Assembly (NCBI RefSeq): GCF_036370855.1
Contig: NC_088101.1
Span: 6,083,501-6,147,500 of the forward strand
Length of the DNA stretch: 64,000 nt
Direction of reading: 5' to 3'
DNA from: Dromaius novaehollandiae
Taxonomy: Eukaryota > Chordata > Aves > Casuariiformes > Dromaiidae
The stretch's first letter is position 1; every line of letters begins with the position of its first letter. Shown here in pieces: positions 34,352-45,500 of the stretch. The notes beneath the pieces were generated by a model. That model saw only the letters and a list, made by a program, of their open reading frames with translations, was not told the DNA's origin and made no database searches. The position numbers and the translations under genes are program-made.

Positions 34352-34773
34352 CCAGCACCAGCTGGAGCTGGGTGCTGCTGAAGAGGGACCCTGAACAAAG
34401 AAATCCCTGGGCAATTGTAACTCTTCAGTCTAAGTTCTCCACCCCTTGTGTGGTAGTTGGGACCACCAGCAATACTCAGGTGTGGGGTCTTCCTGTTCCT
34501 CCTTGGGTCCCATTGGTGTCCCTAGGCAGGCTGTCTCTTCCCTTCTCTTTGCTGCTGTGACTTGTGCTGAGGGATGTGCCTTTGTTCCTTGTTGGGTCCT
34601 GCCCTTGTCTCCCAAGGTCCCGAGGAGGAAGAGGTGGTAATTCCAGACCACAGGAACTACCCCTGCCCCAGCAGGGACAGGAGGCTTTGTTTCTCAAGGT
34701 CCTGATGGCCAGCACAGGCCTTATTTCAAAGTCCTGACATCCTCCCTTTCAGAGTGTGAGGCATGGGAATGCA
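34352..34773 (-). mobile_element. Partial LTR-B, minus orientation (copy 2)
   Basis: Similar to part of the LTR-B at 18,817-19,513 in the same orientation. Only part of the LTR is present. It occupies the equivalent place in the second duplicate. Confidence 0.65.
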
Positions 34774-36613
34774 TGTCAGAGCCTTCTAGTGCTGTGGCTT
34801 CTGACTCCCTTCAGGATTATTTGGGAAGAGATGCTTGGTGTGTGTTAAACTCTCTTAAAGCAAGGCTTCATTTAATGCCCCGTGCTGCTGGTGCCCACAA
34901 CACAGTTGTGTCCTTGTTGGGAATTGCTTCTGAGTCCCTCGGAGTGAGAGGGGAAATGGAGCAGGGACTGTGTCAGAGCAGCAAGTGGGAGCTGGAACTG
35001 GCACATGGCCTTCTTGCTCTGTAAGAGAAAACAGTCCTTTGAAGTTCCTGTTGTTGTCCCAACTGGAATGCAGGCACTGAAGGAGAGGAGTAAACAGTGG
35101 CCTGGAAGAGACCATCCAGGCTCTTCCTGAATGAGCAGTAGTTGGGGGTAGTTGCATTAGGATGTGCTATCTCTTTTAGCCTTATGTTGATTTAAAAGAG
35201 AGCAAGTCTAAGCAAATGCTTCTCAGCCAACAAGTGTCAACTAACAACAAAGCAGGAAAAGCCTCAGGCAGTGAAGAGCTCTTCTCCCATGCACAAGGTG
35301 TTTCCTGGGTTTTTTTGGTCAGCAAACTGAATTGATTCAGGCCCTGGAGTGGAAACCCAATGTGGTGGGAACCCAGGTCTTGGCTCCAAGTCAAGGCAGG
35401 TGGTGAGGAAGGCCTTGGGAGTCAGGGTGCCCTGGGTCTGCTCCTGGGAGCTCCTCACAGCTGTAGCACAAGCAGATGCTGCCTCCAATTCTCCTGCCAT
35501 GGAGGGGCTGGGGTGGGCAGGAAGGCAAGGAGGGGAGCCCTTGGCATGAGCCCTCAGAGTTGTCCCAGTGGGACCTGGTGCTTCTTGACTGCCCCAAAGC
35601 AGCAGGTCTGATCTGGTGCTGATTAACCAATTAAAACTGCCTGAATTTCCCTAACTGAAGGAGGGAAGGAAATGAGTGTGACCTCCCCCCCCAACACCCC
35701 TTCCCATGATAATGGAGGAGGGACTGCTGTTTGTGCTCTGCCAGGGTGTGGATTTTCTCCCCTTCCTGGCTTTTGACAGCTGGTTTTGATGCTTTTTCTT
35801 CCCTGTTTTGGGGACAGTGCTTCTTGAGGCAGGTGGCTCCTTCCCAGAAGCTGCTGGTGAGGTTGCTGTTTTCCAGTGTCTCTAAGTGGGTGCTTGGAGC
35901 TTCTCAGCACTGTCCCCTCCCTGGGCACCTGTTGGTGTTACTCCCTCTTTTGCCCTAGGGGCCCTTTGCCTCAAGGCTGCCTTTCTCCTTCCAGGAGCTT
36001 CTGGAAGCTTCTGGGGCTGCCTGTGGGGCGGGGCTGCAGCTGATTGGTGGAGGGGTGGGGCTGGTGTGAGCTGGTGGGGGGGCTGTTGTGGGGGAGGGGG
36101 GAGTGACAGGAGCTGCCTCAGGGAGTGGGGGGGGCTTCCCCCAGGCTGCGGGGGGGCTGGGTGCCTCTTGCAGGGGGTGGCTGCCCCGGGCCGTGGGAGC
36201 CCTGCTGTGCTGGAGGCAGTGGGTGGCTGGGGAGGAGGAGCTGGGGACACCAACCCCTTTGCAGAGCTCTGCTGAGGTCAGTGCCTGAGCCCGGGGGCAG
36301 GGCAGGAGGGACAGCTGGGGACAAGGCTGGTGAGAGGCCTGAGCTGGGGAGGCTGTGAGCTCCTGCCTCCCGGCAGCTGCAGCAGGGCTGCTTGTGCCTG
36401 CTGACCCGAGGGTCTGGGCAGGGCCCTGTGCCCAGTAGCTGAATGGGGCAACAAGCCCTGGTAGGACAGTTGGGAAAGCAGCTGGCTCTGGAAGGGGCTC
36501 ATGCAGCTTTTGCATTTGGATGTGTGATGTGCTGAGGGGGAGCAGCAGGTGACAGTGCCTGGGGGCTCCTTTCAGCAGGCAGCAGTCCCCTGTCTTCCTG
36601 CCAGACATGCTGT
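34774..36613. other. Duplicated non-satellite DNA with candidate promoter (copy 2)
   Basis: Counterpart of about 19,710-21,819. Short overlapping frames only. The GC-rich candidate promoter (36,024 onwards) is retained, with a ~30-bp segment missing within a GGAGGAG repeat relative to copy 1. Confidence 0.5.
35973..36270 (+). promoter_or_regulatory. Candidate GC-rich promoter (copy 2)
   Basis: Repeats the copy 1 arrangement: GGGGCGGGG at about 36,025-36,033, GATTGG at about 36,042-36,047 and a downstream GAGGTCAGT donor-like site near 36,274. Here a solo LTR lies between it and the candidate exon. Splicing could still bridge the LTR, because the insertion is in the presumed intron. Confidence 0.3.
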
Positions 36614-37284
36614 TGTTACAAGGCAACCCTGAGAAGCTCAGAAAGAATGTTTGAAGTAGGTAGATTTGGATAATTTCTATCTTAGATAGAATTTGCTTAG
36701 CATGAGTAGCCGCACACTTGCTTAGCATAAGTAGCTAAATTTGCTGAAGCCTTAGGCCGCGCTCCTAGTTCGTTAAGAAAAGGCCTCAGAGCTGGTGCAG
36801 GCTGGAAAGATGAGGGAGTTACAAGCAGTCTGCATTCCTGTGCCCCACTCTCCAGAAGGGAGGATGCCAAGGCTGAGAAATAAGGCCTGTTTGGGTGCCA
36901 GGACCTTGGGAAGCAAAGCCTCCTCTCACTGTTGAAACAGTGTTAATTAAGGGGTCTGGATTATGTCCTCTTCGTCAGGACCTTGTGAGATAACGTCTAC
37001 TGACCTAGCTGGGGCAGTGTTAATTGATCAGGACCTTGAGAAGCAGGGGTGGGACCCAGGGAATGAAGAAATCACTAACCAATCAGTGTACAAGGGAAAG
37101 TCGCAAATCTGGCAATTTGTTTGTATAAATGCTACCTGAAAAGTTGGGGGGGGTGCTTGATTTGTGGGAGACCACCGAGCACCCAGGCTTGCGCAACTCT
37201 GAAATAAATAAATAAATGTCTCTCCTGAGTGTGTAATTATTGGCTCATTGCACACCGGGCAACGAATCCGCTTTTCGGACAACA
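36614..37284 (+). mobile_element. Solo LTR, class I ERV-like family LTR-A (copy 2 only, young)
   Basis: TGTTACAAGG...GGACAACA, 671 bp, flanked by a perfect 4-bp repeat CTGT (36,610-36,613 and 37,285-37,288). The orthologous place in copy 1 (CATGCTGTCATGGC at about 21,813-21,826) carries a single CTGT and no LTR, a clean empty site. Solo LTRs are not precisely excised, so this insertion is younger than the duplication or than the divergence of the two copies. TATAAA and AATAAA are present in + order. Confidence 0.93.
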
Positions 37285-38364
37285 CTGTCATGGCACAGGC
37301 ATTGCTTGTTGGGGGCTTTTTCCTGGGCCCCGTGCTCTTTGGAGAGCCCTTTTTAGTCTTTCTCATGAGAGGTTGTGAAGCTTGATGGGCCTGAGATGTT
37401 AGTGGCTTGTCAGAGGAGCCATCCAGTGAGGTGAGTTGCTGCATGCTTTGAGTTTCCAGTCTCTGCCTAGTCCATTGACATGGGTGTTGATCACCCCAAT
37501 GGGCTTGAATAAGCTTTGCTTGGAGGTACAACAGTGTAGTGATTGCCCCTGTGTTTCAGTATGTGGTATGCCAAGTCCTGTAGCTAATCACGGGGTACAA
37601 TTGGGTTGACTCTGCTTTTCCCCTGCAGGTCTTAGAAGAGTGCTGTGTCTCATGAACATGGCAAGATGGGGTCTGCTCCCAAGGCAGACATAACTGGCAT
37701 CCGAAGGCTGCCATCAAAAGCTGAAAAATGTACCTGGTATGTTGTCTGCCTCGTGTTGCTTTGACTTTTTAGACATGATAGAAGTCAAATAGGACTGCTT
37801 CAGAGACTGCCTAAAACTATTTTATCTGTCAAGGAGATTCCCCAACTGCCTTCTACTATAGGGTGTGTGCAGAAACTGAGTGGTGTGTAAAACTAGCCCT
37901 TACCAGCCCCCCAGGAGACTCCTGAGCTTAGGACAGTGTGTTTCAACATGACTGCTTTGTGAGCTCTTGTGAGCACAGTCCAAATCTCTCCTGAATGTAG
38001 TGGGGCCAGGAGGGACTTGTGGGAGGAGCAGGGGGTTAAGAGTGTTGCCCTTCTGGTGACAGCTGGAACAGAGGCTCAAAAGGAGAGCAAGGGCAGTTTG
38101 GGTGGTTTGAGAAGGGATGAATTATTTCCAGAGCTGCTGAGAATGAGTAGCCCTCTTGGGAGGGGGGAGTATTGGCAGGCAAGGCCCTATTTAAATCCTT
38201 TAGTACTGCTGAACTGTGTCTTAAAATCATGTACAAGGTAAAGCCCTTGGGTAATAAGCAGAGAAATTGTCAGGCATGACACTAACCCTTGAGCATGGGG
38301 CTTCCCAAAGAGGCTCAGACCAGCAGTTGGTATTGCTCCAACAGTGTTAGGGAAGGTTAGGTTT
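37285..38364. other. Duplicated non-satellite DNA with candidate exon (copy 2)
   Basis: Counterpart of 21,816-22,894, nearly identical. It contains the candidate exon at 37,629-37,736 and is otherwise without recognisable features. Confidence 0.5.
37629..37736 (+). CDS. Candidate first coding exon of an unidentified gene (copy 2)
   Basis: Same exon as 22,160-22,267, with the same acceptor, donor and frame (ATG at 37,666, MGSAPKADITGIRRLPSK). I see no base difference between the two copies in it. The protein is not recognised and no second exon is found before the fossil virus at 38.4 kb. Confidence 0.3.
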
Positions 38365-41300
38365 GCTGCCCACCACAGCAGGGTCTGACCCTAGGTTCCT
38401 GCTGGGAAGTGTGGAGCCAAATCCAAGTGAATTAAATGAATTTTAATGGCATGTGTGCAGTAATTGCAGCTTGAGCTGGGTGCCTCTGGAAAGGGACCCT
38501 AAGGAAAGGAATCCCTGGGCAATTGTGGCCTTTGAATCCAAGGTCTCCACCCCTCATGTGGTAGTTGGGACCACTAGTAATATTCAGCTCTGGGGTCTCC
38601 TGTTCCTTATTGGGTCTCATTGTTGTCCCTGGGCAGGCTGTTTCTTTCCTCATCTTTACTGGTGTGGTTTCTGCTGAGGGATGTGCCTTTGTTCCTTGTT
38701 GGGTCCCTCTGTCTCTGAAGGTCCTGAGGAGGAGGAGGTGGTTGCAGACCACAACTCTCCCTGCCCCAGCAGGGAGAGGAGGCTTTGTTTCTCGAGGTCC
38801 TGATGGCCAGCACAGGCCTTATTTCAGAGTTGTGACATCCTCCCTTCTGGAGTGTGAGACACAGGATACAGACTGCTTGTGATGTCCTTGTCCTTCCAGC
38901 TGGAGCTGGCCCTGGGGCCTCTTTTCCTGAGCTGGATGCAAGTCCCTCCTGTTCTCTGAGTGTGGCCTAAGGCTTCAGCAAATTGAACTACTCATGCCAA
39001 GTGTTTATAAAAGTTGTGCTGGGCAGCTACCTCTAGACAGTTTCAGTTCAATGTTCTTTAGCAGTCCTCCCTTTGTTTTTATTAAGCATCCCTGCTAACA
39101 CTTGAAACAGTCCTCAGTCTTCTGAGGCAGACTGTCACTTTCCATAATTTCATGTATAATATGGTTGTAAGTGATAGGCATGACACAGCTGAACTTAACT
39201 ACTACTGGGTGCAGCAGGTGATTATAAATCCCTGTTGTGCTTGGTGACCATCCTAGGAGTGTTTCCCACCCATGATGGTCTCCATCCTTCCTTATCCTTT
39301 CTAAGACATGGTATCTCTTCTGTATCATGAGTGGTGAGAGTTCTTGTCCATTGTTTTGGATGCCTTCTAGGAGTTGATGCAGGTCATCATGTTGTAGTAG
39401 CTTTTTCACCAGTGTAAGATGTATTCCAGTGGGGGTAGGTAGTAAATTCTGAGTCAATGTATAATTAGATGGTAACAACTGTTAGATCTTAACAGGAGCT
39501 GAATGATTGAAGTTGCATCCCATAATTTTGGTCCAGTTATGAACACAAATATTTGAGTCACTACTTGTATTTGCAGCAATGGTGTCTATGAATATAAGAC
39601 TGCCAAGGGTTCTCATACATGCTCGTCTCTTTCCAGTGTATGCAAGTACAGTTCAACTTGAACAGCCAAGTAAGAACACAGCATGGCAGTATATGGCCTG
39701 TCCCACTTAGGTTCTGACTTGGATTTTTGTAGAAATACTTTACCTAAAGCTTCATCCCCAGGCTGTCTGTCATGTGCCTGAATGTCAGATGGTACTGGCT
39801 GAAACCAGGGAGCCTGATTTTGTGAAGCCTTAAGCTGCTCCTGTAAAGCTAGTACATGTTGTGTCACTTGTTCATCTCTAACAGGCTGGTCTTAGCAGGG
39901 GTGTAAGGCCCTGGTATGGCTCAATGTCTCCCAAAGGGAATTTCTGCTGGTGTTGCCCCTCTGGGTTGTCATGGGGCATTTCAAACATCCCATAGAGCTA
40001 AGTTCAATGCCTCTGGCCATTTTAGAGCTCTGTGTGTGTGTGTGCATATTCTTGCTATTTTTTCTTTTAATGTTCTGTTCATTCTTTCTACTTGTCCTGC
40101 AAACTGTGGGTGATAAGGGATATGCAGGTTTCTCTCTCTTCCTAGGGATGTGTATAGTTGCTTGATTATGTTTGCTGTGAAATGGGTAGCCCTGTGTGAC
40201 TGCATTGCTTCTGGAACCCCATATCTGGGTAGGATTTCTTTTAGTTAGGTTTTTACCACCCCTCCTGCCTCAGCCTTTCTTGTTGGGAAGTCCTCTCCCC
40301 AGTCTGATGACTGATCTCCTATCACTGACAAGTGTTTGTACCCATTGGTGGATGGCATATCCGTGAGGTCTAGTTGTAGCCTTTGAAAAGGGAAGGAGGC
40401 CCATGGTTGTCCCCCTAACTCTGAGCTTGGTTTGCTGCTGGAGACCTTTTGGCAGGTTGGGCAGCTATCAGTTATTCTTTCTGCAGCTGCATAAATTCCT
40501 GGTTTGGCCCATGCTTTCTGTGTCTGGTTAGCTACTGCCTCGGCTCCCCCATGAGCTTTATCATTAAACCACCTAGCTACAGTAATTACTTTGTTGGGGT
40601 GGGTAGAATGTTTTCCCCCAAGTGTCCATATTCTATTGTCATTTTGTTTTTTCCCATTGTTTCTTCTCTGCTCCTGAGCAGTCCTTTTCGTGCATGGTTT
40701 TGGGGTGTATTAAATTCAGCCATTCACTCTGGTTCCTGATTGGAGCTGCAACCACACAGTCTCTCAAAGGTTGTTGGGCTGCAGCCTTTGCAGTGGTGTT
40801 GGCTAAAGCATTTCCTTTCCTAATTTCTGTAGTGTCCTTAGTACGGACTGGGCAGTGCATCACAGCAATTTCTTCAGGCAGCTGGACTGACTCTAGCAAA
40901 TCGCGTGGTTTCTTCTCCATTAGCCACTTTCTTTCCTGACTATGTGAAAAGTCCTCGTTCTTTCCAAAACATCCCAGTTGCATGACATACCCCAAAGGCA
41001 TATTGAGAGCTGGTGTAGATGATGACTTGCTTTCCTTTTCCCAGGTGCGCTGCCTGTGTCAAGGCTACTAGTTCTGCTCCTTGCACACTCATTTGTGTGA
41101 GAAGCGGTTCAGCCTCTATCACTTGTTCCTGGCTGACTACAGCATACCCAGTTTGTCGCTGTCTGTGCAGCTAGTAGGATGAGCCCATCTACAAATAGAA
41201 CTAGATCTGAGTTTTGCAAAGGAACATCAGTTAAAGGGGTTGTTGGCTTACTCGAAGTGTGCATTACCTGCTCATGTTGGACATGTTTCTCTCCATCATC

Positions 41301-42530
41301 AGGCAGAGGTATTAGGGCTGCTGCATTCAAGGCATTGCCTCTTTTCAAGACTACATGATCTGCCAGGAGGAGGATCAATGCATATCTCTGTGCCTGTTGT
41401 GGTGATACTGCTTGGGTTGCATGTTGTTTTAGCAGTATCTCCCCTTTGTGTGGGACAAACTGTTTACAGGGTGTCCCAGAATGGGAGGGTGGCTGCTCTC
41501 CACTAGTGCTGCTGCTGCTCTCTTTCGGGGCCCTGTGCAATGGGTTCTGCTTCTTCATTCTGGGTTGCCTCTGCCAGGGGTTTTGTTAATTCTCCCAACC
41601 CAGGAATCCATGGTGTGCAAAATCCCCCAGCTCCAAGGAATCCTTGCAACTGTTTCTTTGTTCCTGGATGGGGGAGTTTTCTTAAAGCATCTCCTCTTTC
41701 TGGGTCTAGTAGTCATTGCCCTTATTTCAGAGTGAGCCCCAAGTATTTTACTTCCTTTTGACACAGCTGGAGACTAGATGGAGATGCCTGGTGACAGTTT
41801 TCTGCCAAAGCAGTGCAGAGATGTACAGAGTCTATTAGACAGGTATCTTCATCTCTACTTGCTATCAGCAAGTCATCTACATACTACACTAGAGCTAATG
41901 TGGATTACCCCCAGTAATTTGATATCCTTTACATCCTTCTCCAGTATTTGTGGAAAAAAGGGGTGGGAGACCCTGTGAAACTTGGTGGGAGGTGTGTCCA
42001 TGTTAATTGTTGCCCTTTCCCTGTAAAAGCAAATAAGGGTTGGCTACTTTGTTGGCTGCAAACTCTTGGAGCATGGTCTGGGGTACTAGGATCTGCTAGT
42101 GAGAGTGTCACCTTTGGTGGGGTTCCCTTCCTCCCTGCTTTCTGGCTTGAATGCTCCTGTGCCCATGCCCAGTTATCCCAAATGGACCAGTAATCTGTTT
42201 GAGCTGGAAACCTCTCTTCTAGATGATGTTGCAGGAAAGCTACTGTTTCCTCATCAGAAGTCCCTTCTGCTGGCCACTGTTGTGCTGGATTACCATCTGT
42301 TGCGAAGGGCCACTCTTCCTGCCATAATGTAACTGTGTGCCTTTTTGACAAGCCAACTGTACCATCAGTCTTTTACAATTTTCCTGTGCCTCAGCTAAGG
42401 GCATCCCCTTCTCCCTGCCAGGTACATTCCCCATTGCCTGGGTGATGCCTTGTGCCACGCGGGGTTTATCCTGCATCTCAGAAACACTTTCCAGGGAAGT
42501 TGCTGCCCCGACTGGTTTCTCTGCCTAGAT
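38365..42530 (-). mobile_element. Antisense class I (gammaretrovirus-like) ERV fossil, copy 2 and beyond
   Basis: The 3' LTR (LTR-B) lies at about 38,365-39,063, next to a polypurine tract on the minus strand. Going up in coordinate, the minus strand shows remains of a transmembrane-envelope tail (about 39.1-39.5 kb), integrase C-terminus and core (about 39.6-40.5 kb, with the recognisable YHPQ...GQVERMNRTLK segment), RNase H (about 40.6-41.6 kb), reverse transcriptase and a gag-like remnant (about 41.6-42.5 kb). It is broken, with many disruptions, and lacks a visible 5' LTR. It stops within about 40 bp of the first recognisable exon of the MROH gene. Its relation to the solo LTR-A copies is that of sister LTR families. 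Confidence 0.82.
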
Positions 42531-42568
42531 ACTGAGAAGGGAGGTGATGCGGAGACACCATTTTGCAG

Positions 42569-45500
42569 GCGCTACAGGGCCCATGTCTGCAGCTCTGGGA
42601 CTCCCTGGCAATAAGGAAAAGCAAGGCCAACCTGTTCCTTTCTGGGCTGCGTCCCCAGGGCGACAGAGCGGAGGTCTACCGAGAGCTGGAGAGAGTCTTG
42701 CAGGGCGATGACAGCCGCGTGCAGAGCGCTGTCCTGGCCAGAGTGATCGCAGCGGCCTCGAGGGACATGAGAGTGGCGCAGGTGAGCTGCTCCTCTCTGA
42801 AGGCAGCCAGAGGCGCCTGGCTAGAGCCGGGTTTGGTAAAATGTAGGAGGGCTCTGAGGACCTGTGTCTAGCACTAAGCCTTGTCAGAGGCTCCCAGACC
42901 CCCTGTGACAGCTCCTTCCCCGCGGATGCGGCTCCGCGATAGAAAAGGCCGTATCCAGCCCTGCTGCAGAGGGAGTGCAGAGCAGGAGCAGCTGCCTGTG
43001 CCAGCGGCGCCTGCGCCCAGGGCTGGTGGCGGAGCTGGGACGTGCAGGGCCACGATTTCTGCACCAGCAAGTGTTTCCTGGAGGCAAAGGCCTTGGGGAC
43101 TCATCGCTGCAGTGGATTTGGGGGGCGATACCTGGAGCTGTGCGGGGAGGTGGCCAAGGCAGGAACCGAGAGCTGGAGGCAGGCGATCGCTGCTGGCGCC
43201 TTCAGCCTTTCTCCCGCTCTCGCCAGGGTGTGACGGAGGAGGTGCGGATGGCCGCCAGCGACGTCCTGGTGGCTCTGGCCCGCTCCCACTTCGACAGTGT
43301 CATGTACGAGCTGCAGTGCCACCTGAGGGCCCTGGGAGAGATCTCCGAGGACCTCGTGTTCGTCACCTTGGGCAAGCTGGCCAGCAGCTACGGTAGGGCC
43401 CGTCAGCCTCTGGCTCGGGGCTGTGGTCTGCGGTACCCGGGAGAAGGGATCTTCCCCGATCTCCCCAAAATGTTCCATGCTGAACCGGAGGCTGCAAGGT
43501 TTCGGTGCCACTCGCTGACTGCCGGGGCTGGCTCTGCCCCCGCCGCCCTCCCAGGCCCCCTGAAGGGCTGCCCCGCACCCCACTTGGGGCAGGCACCAGC
43601 ACCCCATCGAGTCCTGCCAAGCCGTCCCCATGCCGGGGCCTGCCCCAGCCCCTGGGGCAGCTCTGGTGCCCCCCTGGACCCCCGGCGCATCCCCAGGGGC
43701 CCAGCAGCCTGGGGGCTCCCCCCGCCGTGCTGCCCCGGGGCTCCCCCGCGCGCTGTCCCGGCTCCCAGTGATGATGGCCGCTCTCTGCGCCTCTGCCCTG
43801 CCCTCTCTGCAGCCCTGCGGTGCGTCCCCTTCGTGGGCATGACGCTCTTCGCCCTGCGCACGATGCTGAGCCAGGTGGGGAGCAGCCGGACCCTGCGCGC
43901 CGTCTGCAGCGGTGAGTGTCGGCCCCGCGCGCAGGGGCAGGGCCGGGGCAGCCTCGGCGCCTCTGCTGCTGCGCTTTGCTCCCGGTGCGACCTGCCGGGC
44001 TCTGAGCTCTGCCCCGGCTCCCTCCCGCCTGCTGCGTGCAGGGCGGGCTGGTTTTGGGGGGTTTCGGGGGAGAGGGCGAGTGTTTGGGACGGCTGGGGCA
44101 GGGATGCAGGGGGAAGCGCAGGAGGGGAACACGGCTGGGAGGAGGAGGAGGAGGAGGTGTGATGGGGAGGAGGAGAGCAACAGCGCAGCGTTTCCATCAG
44201 GGCATCTCCGAGCACCGCGCGGCTTGTGCCTGGGGCCGGACCCGGTCTCGGATGGAGCCGCGGCGAGCGGGGGGCTGCGGCTGAGGGCAGGCTGGGGCGG
44301 CAGAGCAAGGTCTCGTCCCCGCCACAGGCTCTGCCCTGATCCTTCTGCCCTTCTCTCGCCGCAGTCCTGGAGCAGTGGTCGAAGGCCGTGAACACCTACC
44401 TGGGCGCCTGGGAGCAATGCAGCTTCCCGCGCATGGGGCAGGCCCAGTTCTGCAGCAGCGTTTCCCCGCTCTTCCACCATGTGGTGGGGAGCTGGCTGGG
44501 CTGTGAGGAGGAGGAGGTGAGAGCAGCTGCCGTGCCGGCCCCGCGACTCCGGGGGCCTTTGGGCGGGGCCGGGGTGGGGACGTGCCCTCTTCTCCGGAGC
44601 AAGGCCTTCTCCTCCAGGGGAGCAGGGCACTGCCTCTCCGTGGGGAGGGCAGACCGTGTCGGGGTGGAAGGACGCTGGGCCCCGCTGAAGAGCGTCTCGC
44701 TGCCCTCCCTGTAGGCCAAGCAGGCTGTCCTGGGGGCGATGGCTGCCATGATGGGCCTCCTTGTGCGCAAGGAAGAGCACCGCGAGCGCGTGTGGGAGCA
44801 GCTCCCCTGGCTCCTGGGCCAGTACCAGCAGGTCCAGGACACTTTCCGGGTGACCAAGGTGAGGCGTTATGTGGGGCACGGTAAGGCTGTGGGGTCTGTG
44901 CGTGTGCCGCGAAGTGTTGGGGGTCTGTGGGGTGTCTGGAGGAGCCGGGAGCCCTTGAGAAGAAAGGGGGAGAGCAGGGGAGGCTTGAGGCCTGCTGGGC
45001 TTCTCGGGCAGAGCCAGAGCAGCCCAGGTGGGGCCGAGAGGGAGCTGAGCATCCCCGGGGCTGACCTCCTTGGGAAGGGAGGGTTTTTTTCCAGGGGGCT
45101 GGAATTTCATCACAGAAACGCTGGGTTTCCTTTCTTAAGACGTTGCTTTAGGTGACAGCCCCACTCTTCTTCCCACCCCCGTTCCCTTGCAGGCTCTGAG
45201 TTATTTTCTGGAGATTTTGGGGGAAATGCAGATCCCCATCCCCCAGGACGAGGTCCAGGCCTTCGGCACCGCTGTGCACTGCCAGGTAAGGGCAGCCTGA
45301 CCCCGTACCGCTTGCGCTGGGTGCAGCAGACCTGACCCACGGGGACAGGAAGGTCCTGCTGGGCGGCCAGGCAGAGTGTCCTTGCGGCAGGACCTACCTT
45401 AAGGCCAGGTCTATGCAGATATTTGGGGGTCACCTCCCATGCTGGGGTCTAGAGGCTGCTGTAGCCAAAGCCCCCGGGGAGACAAGAGCGCAGGCAGCAG

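Larger units (their letters stand above)
28660..40051. repeat. Segmental duplication, copy 2
   Basis: Near-identical counterpart of 11,580-24,589. It is shorter because it lacks about 1.6 kb after position 34,342 (matching about 17,289 onwards in copy 1) and two further segments near 34.75-34.82 kb. It gains a solo LTR at 36,614-37,284. Its right end is the point at which copy 1 diverges. Here the retroviral fossil continues without a break in similarity type, suggesting that copy 2 keeps the original right flank. Confidence 0.92.

Noticed and set aside
43101-45113. 670-codon minus-strand frame across the first MROH exons
   Set aside because: It is the antisense shadow of GC-rich exons and introns. 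The + strand has consistent splice sites and family similarity.
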